Below, piece by piece: positions 6,174 to 6,643 of a stretch of 6,643 nucleotides of DNA. Source of the stretch: Candidatus Zipacnadia bacterium (GTDB lineage Bacteria > Armatimonadota > Zipacnadia > Zipacnadales > Zipacnadaceae); NCBI GenBank assembly GCA_029821515.1, contig JALGTD010000202.1, positions 1 through 6,643 of the forward strand. Reading direction: 5' to 3'. Positions within the stretch are counted from its first letter, which is position 1; every line of letters starts with the position of its first letter. The notes under the pieces are model-generated. The model made no database searches. It was not told the origin of the DNA and was given only the letters and a program-made list of their open reading frames with translations. The position numbers and the translations under genes were made by a program.

Positions 6174-6643
6174 CTATTCCGGCACTTCGGCCTGCACCGG
6201 ATTAGTGAGAGTGCCGACTAGTTCCAATTCTACCTCTACTACATCTCGGTCCTGCAGCTTGAGGCCTTGAGCGTGCCCGACTCCCGCCGGGGTGCCCGTG
6301 GCGATGACATCACCAGGCCGCAGCGTACAGATGCCGGAGATGTAGGCGATTATCGTTGGCACGTCAAAGATCATCAGCGCGGTATTGGCATCCTGCTTGG
6401 TCTCGCCATTCAGACGAAGCGCGATGTCCAGGTCACTAATATTGGGCACATCGCTCATCGGCACCGCACATGGCCCCATCGGGGCGAAGCTGTCGAACCA
6501 CTTTCCGTTCAGCCAGGCAAAGAACTTATCTCGCTCACTCATATCCTCGCGGCCCCGGCCCCATTCCCGCTCGGAGATGTCGTTGAAGGCGGTGATTCCG
6601 GCTACATAGTCCAGCGCCTGCTCGATCGGAATATGGCGGCCAG
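6174..6643 (-). CDS. Fumarylacetoacetate hydrolase (FAH) superfamily protein, N-terminus beyond the window
   Basis: The frame is open from the right edge. The 155 visible residues begin GRHIPIEQALDYVAGITAFNDISERE and end VPE. They match the C-terminal part of FAH-fold enzymes such as acylpyruvate hydrolases and 2-hydroxyhepta-2,4-dienedioate isomerases/decarboxylases. Visible signatures, numbered from the first complete codon, are FND with Asp21 (probably the third metal ligand), GKWFDSFAPMGP with conserved Lys47, the dimer and active-site stretch NTALMIFDVPTIIAY, and the hallmark GDVIATGTPAGVG at 110-122. The paired metal-binding Glu residues should lie off the window. The ATG at 6542 is internal, since the conserved block continues upstream of it. 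It ends 33 bp before the GH15 gene and is probably co-transcribed with it. The exact substrate cannot be assigned, because FAH subfamilies share these motifs. Confidence 0.9.
   Translation of the reverse strand, partial: GRHIPIEQALDYVAGITAFNDISEREWGRGREDMSERDKFFAWLNGKWFDSFAPMGPCAVPMSDVPNISDLDIALRLNGETKQDANTALMIFDVPTIIAYISGICTLRPGDVIATGTPAGVGHAQGLKLQDRDVVEVELELVGTLTNPVQAEVPE

Noticed and set aside
6540..6542. ATG at 6542 as the start of the FAH-family gene
   Set aside because: Conserved FAH sequence (EQALDYVAGITAFNDIS) continues upstream in the same frame to the window edge, so this Met is internal.

Overview
The window comes from a bacterial chromosome of moderate to slightly high GC content. 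All five genes I can support lie on the minus strand, so the biological reading order is right to left. The organism carries a type IV pilus motor cluster in the order pilB, pilT, pilC. PilB has an MshEN-type N-terminal domain and PilT has a short Lys/Arg/Pro-rich N-terminal tail. Such clusters occur in Armatimonadota, Chloroflexota, Deinococcota and related lineages. A deep-branching, possibly uncultured bacterium is therefore a reasonable guess, but nothing here fixes the phylum.

Right part (6643 to 4206): the C-terminal part of a fumarylacetoacetate hydrolase (FAH) superfamily enzyme runs off the right edge. It is followed 33 bp later by a complete glycoside hydrolase family 15 (glucoamylase-like) enzyme of 644 residues without a signal peptide. 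The two are probably co-transcribed, although their likely substrates (acylpyruvate-like acids and alpha-glucans) are unrelated.

Middle (4205 to 4033): a 173-bp intergenic region holds a textbook sigma70 promoter, TTGACA-17 bp-TATAAT, pointing into pilB. An AT-only set of three alternating half-sites overlaps the -10 box and start site, and an imperfect inverted repeat abuts the -35 box. This is the main control region of the pilus module.

Left part (4032 to 1): pilB (pilus extension ATPase) is split by a -1 type frame change near position 3500. Its N-terminal domain and its ATPase domain lie in different frames. Then come an intact pilT (retraction ATPase) and the first 317 codons of pilC (inner-membrane platform protein), cut by the left edge. 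Together these would supply the cytoplasmic motors and platform for assembling and retracting pili. Pilins, the PilMNO alignment complex and the secretin are not in the window.

I see no RNA genes, CRISPR, insertion sequences or phage genes. The most useful observations are the broken pilB frame, the consensus pilB promoter with its repeat architecture, and the degenerate c-di-GMP signature in the PilB N-terminal domain. I found no convincing previously undescribed system.
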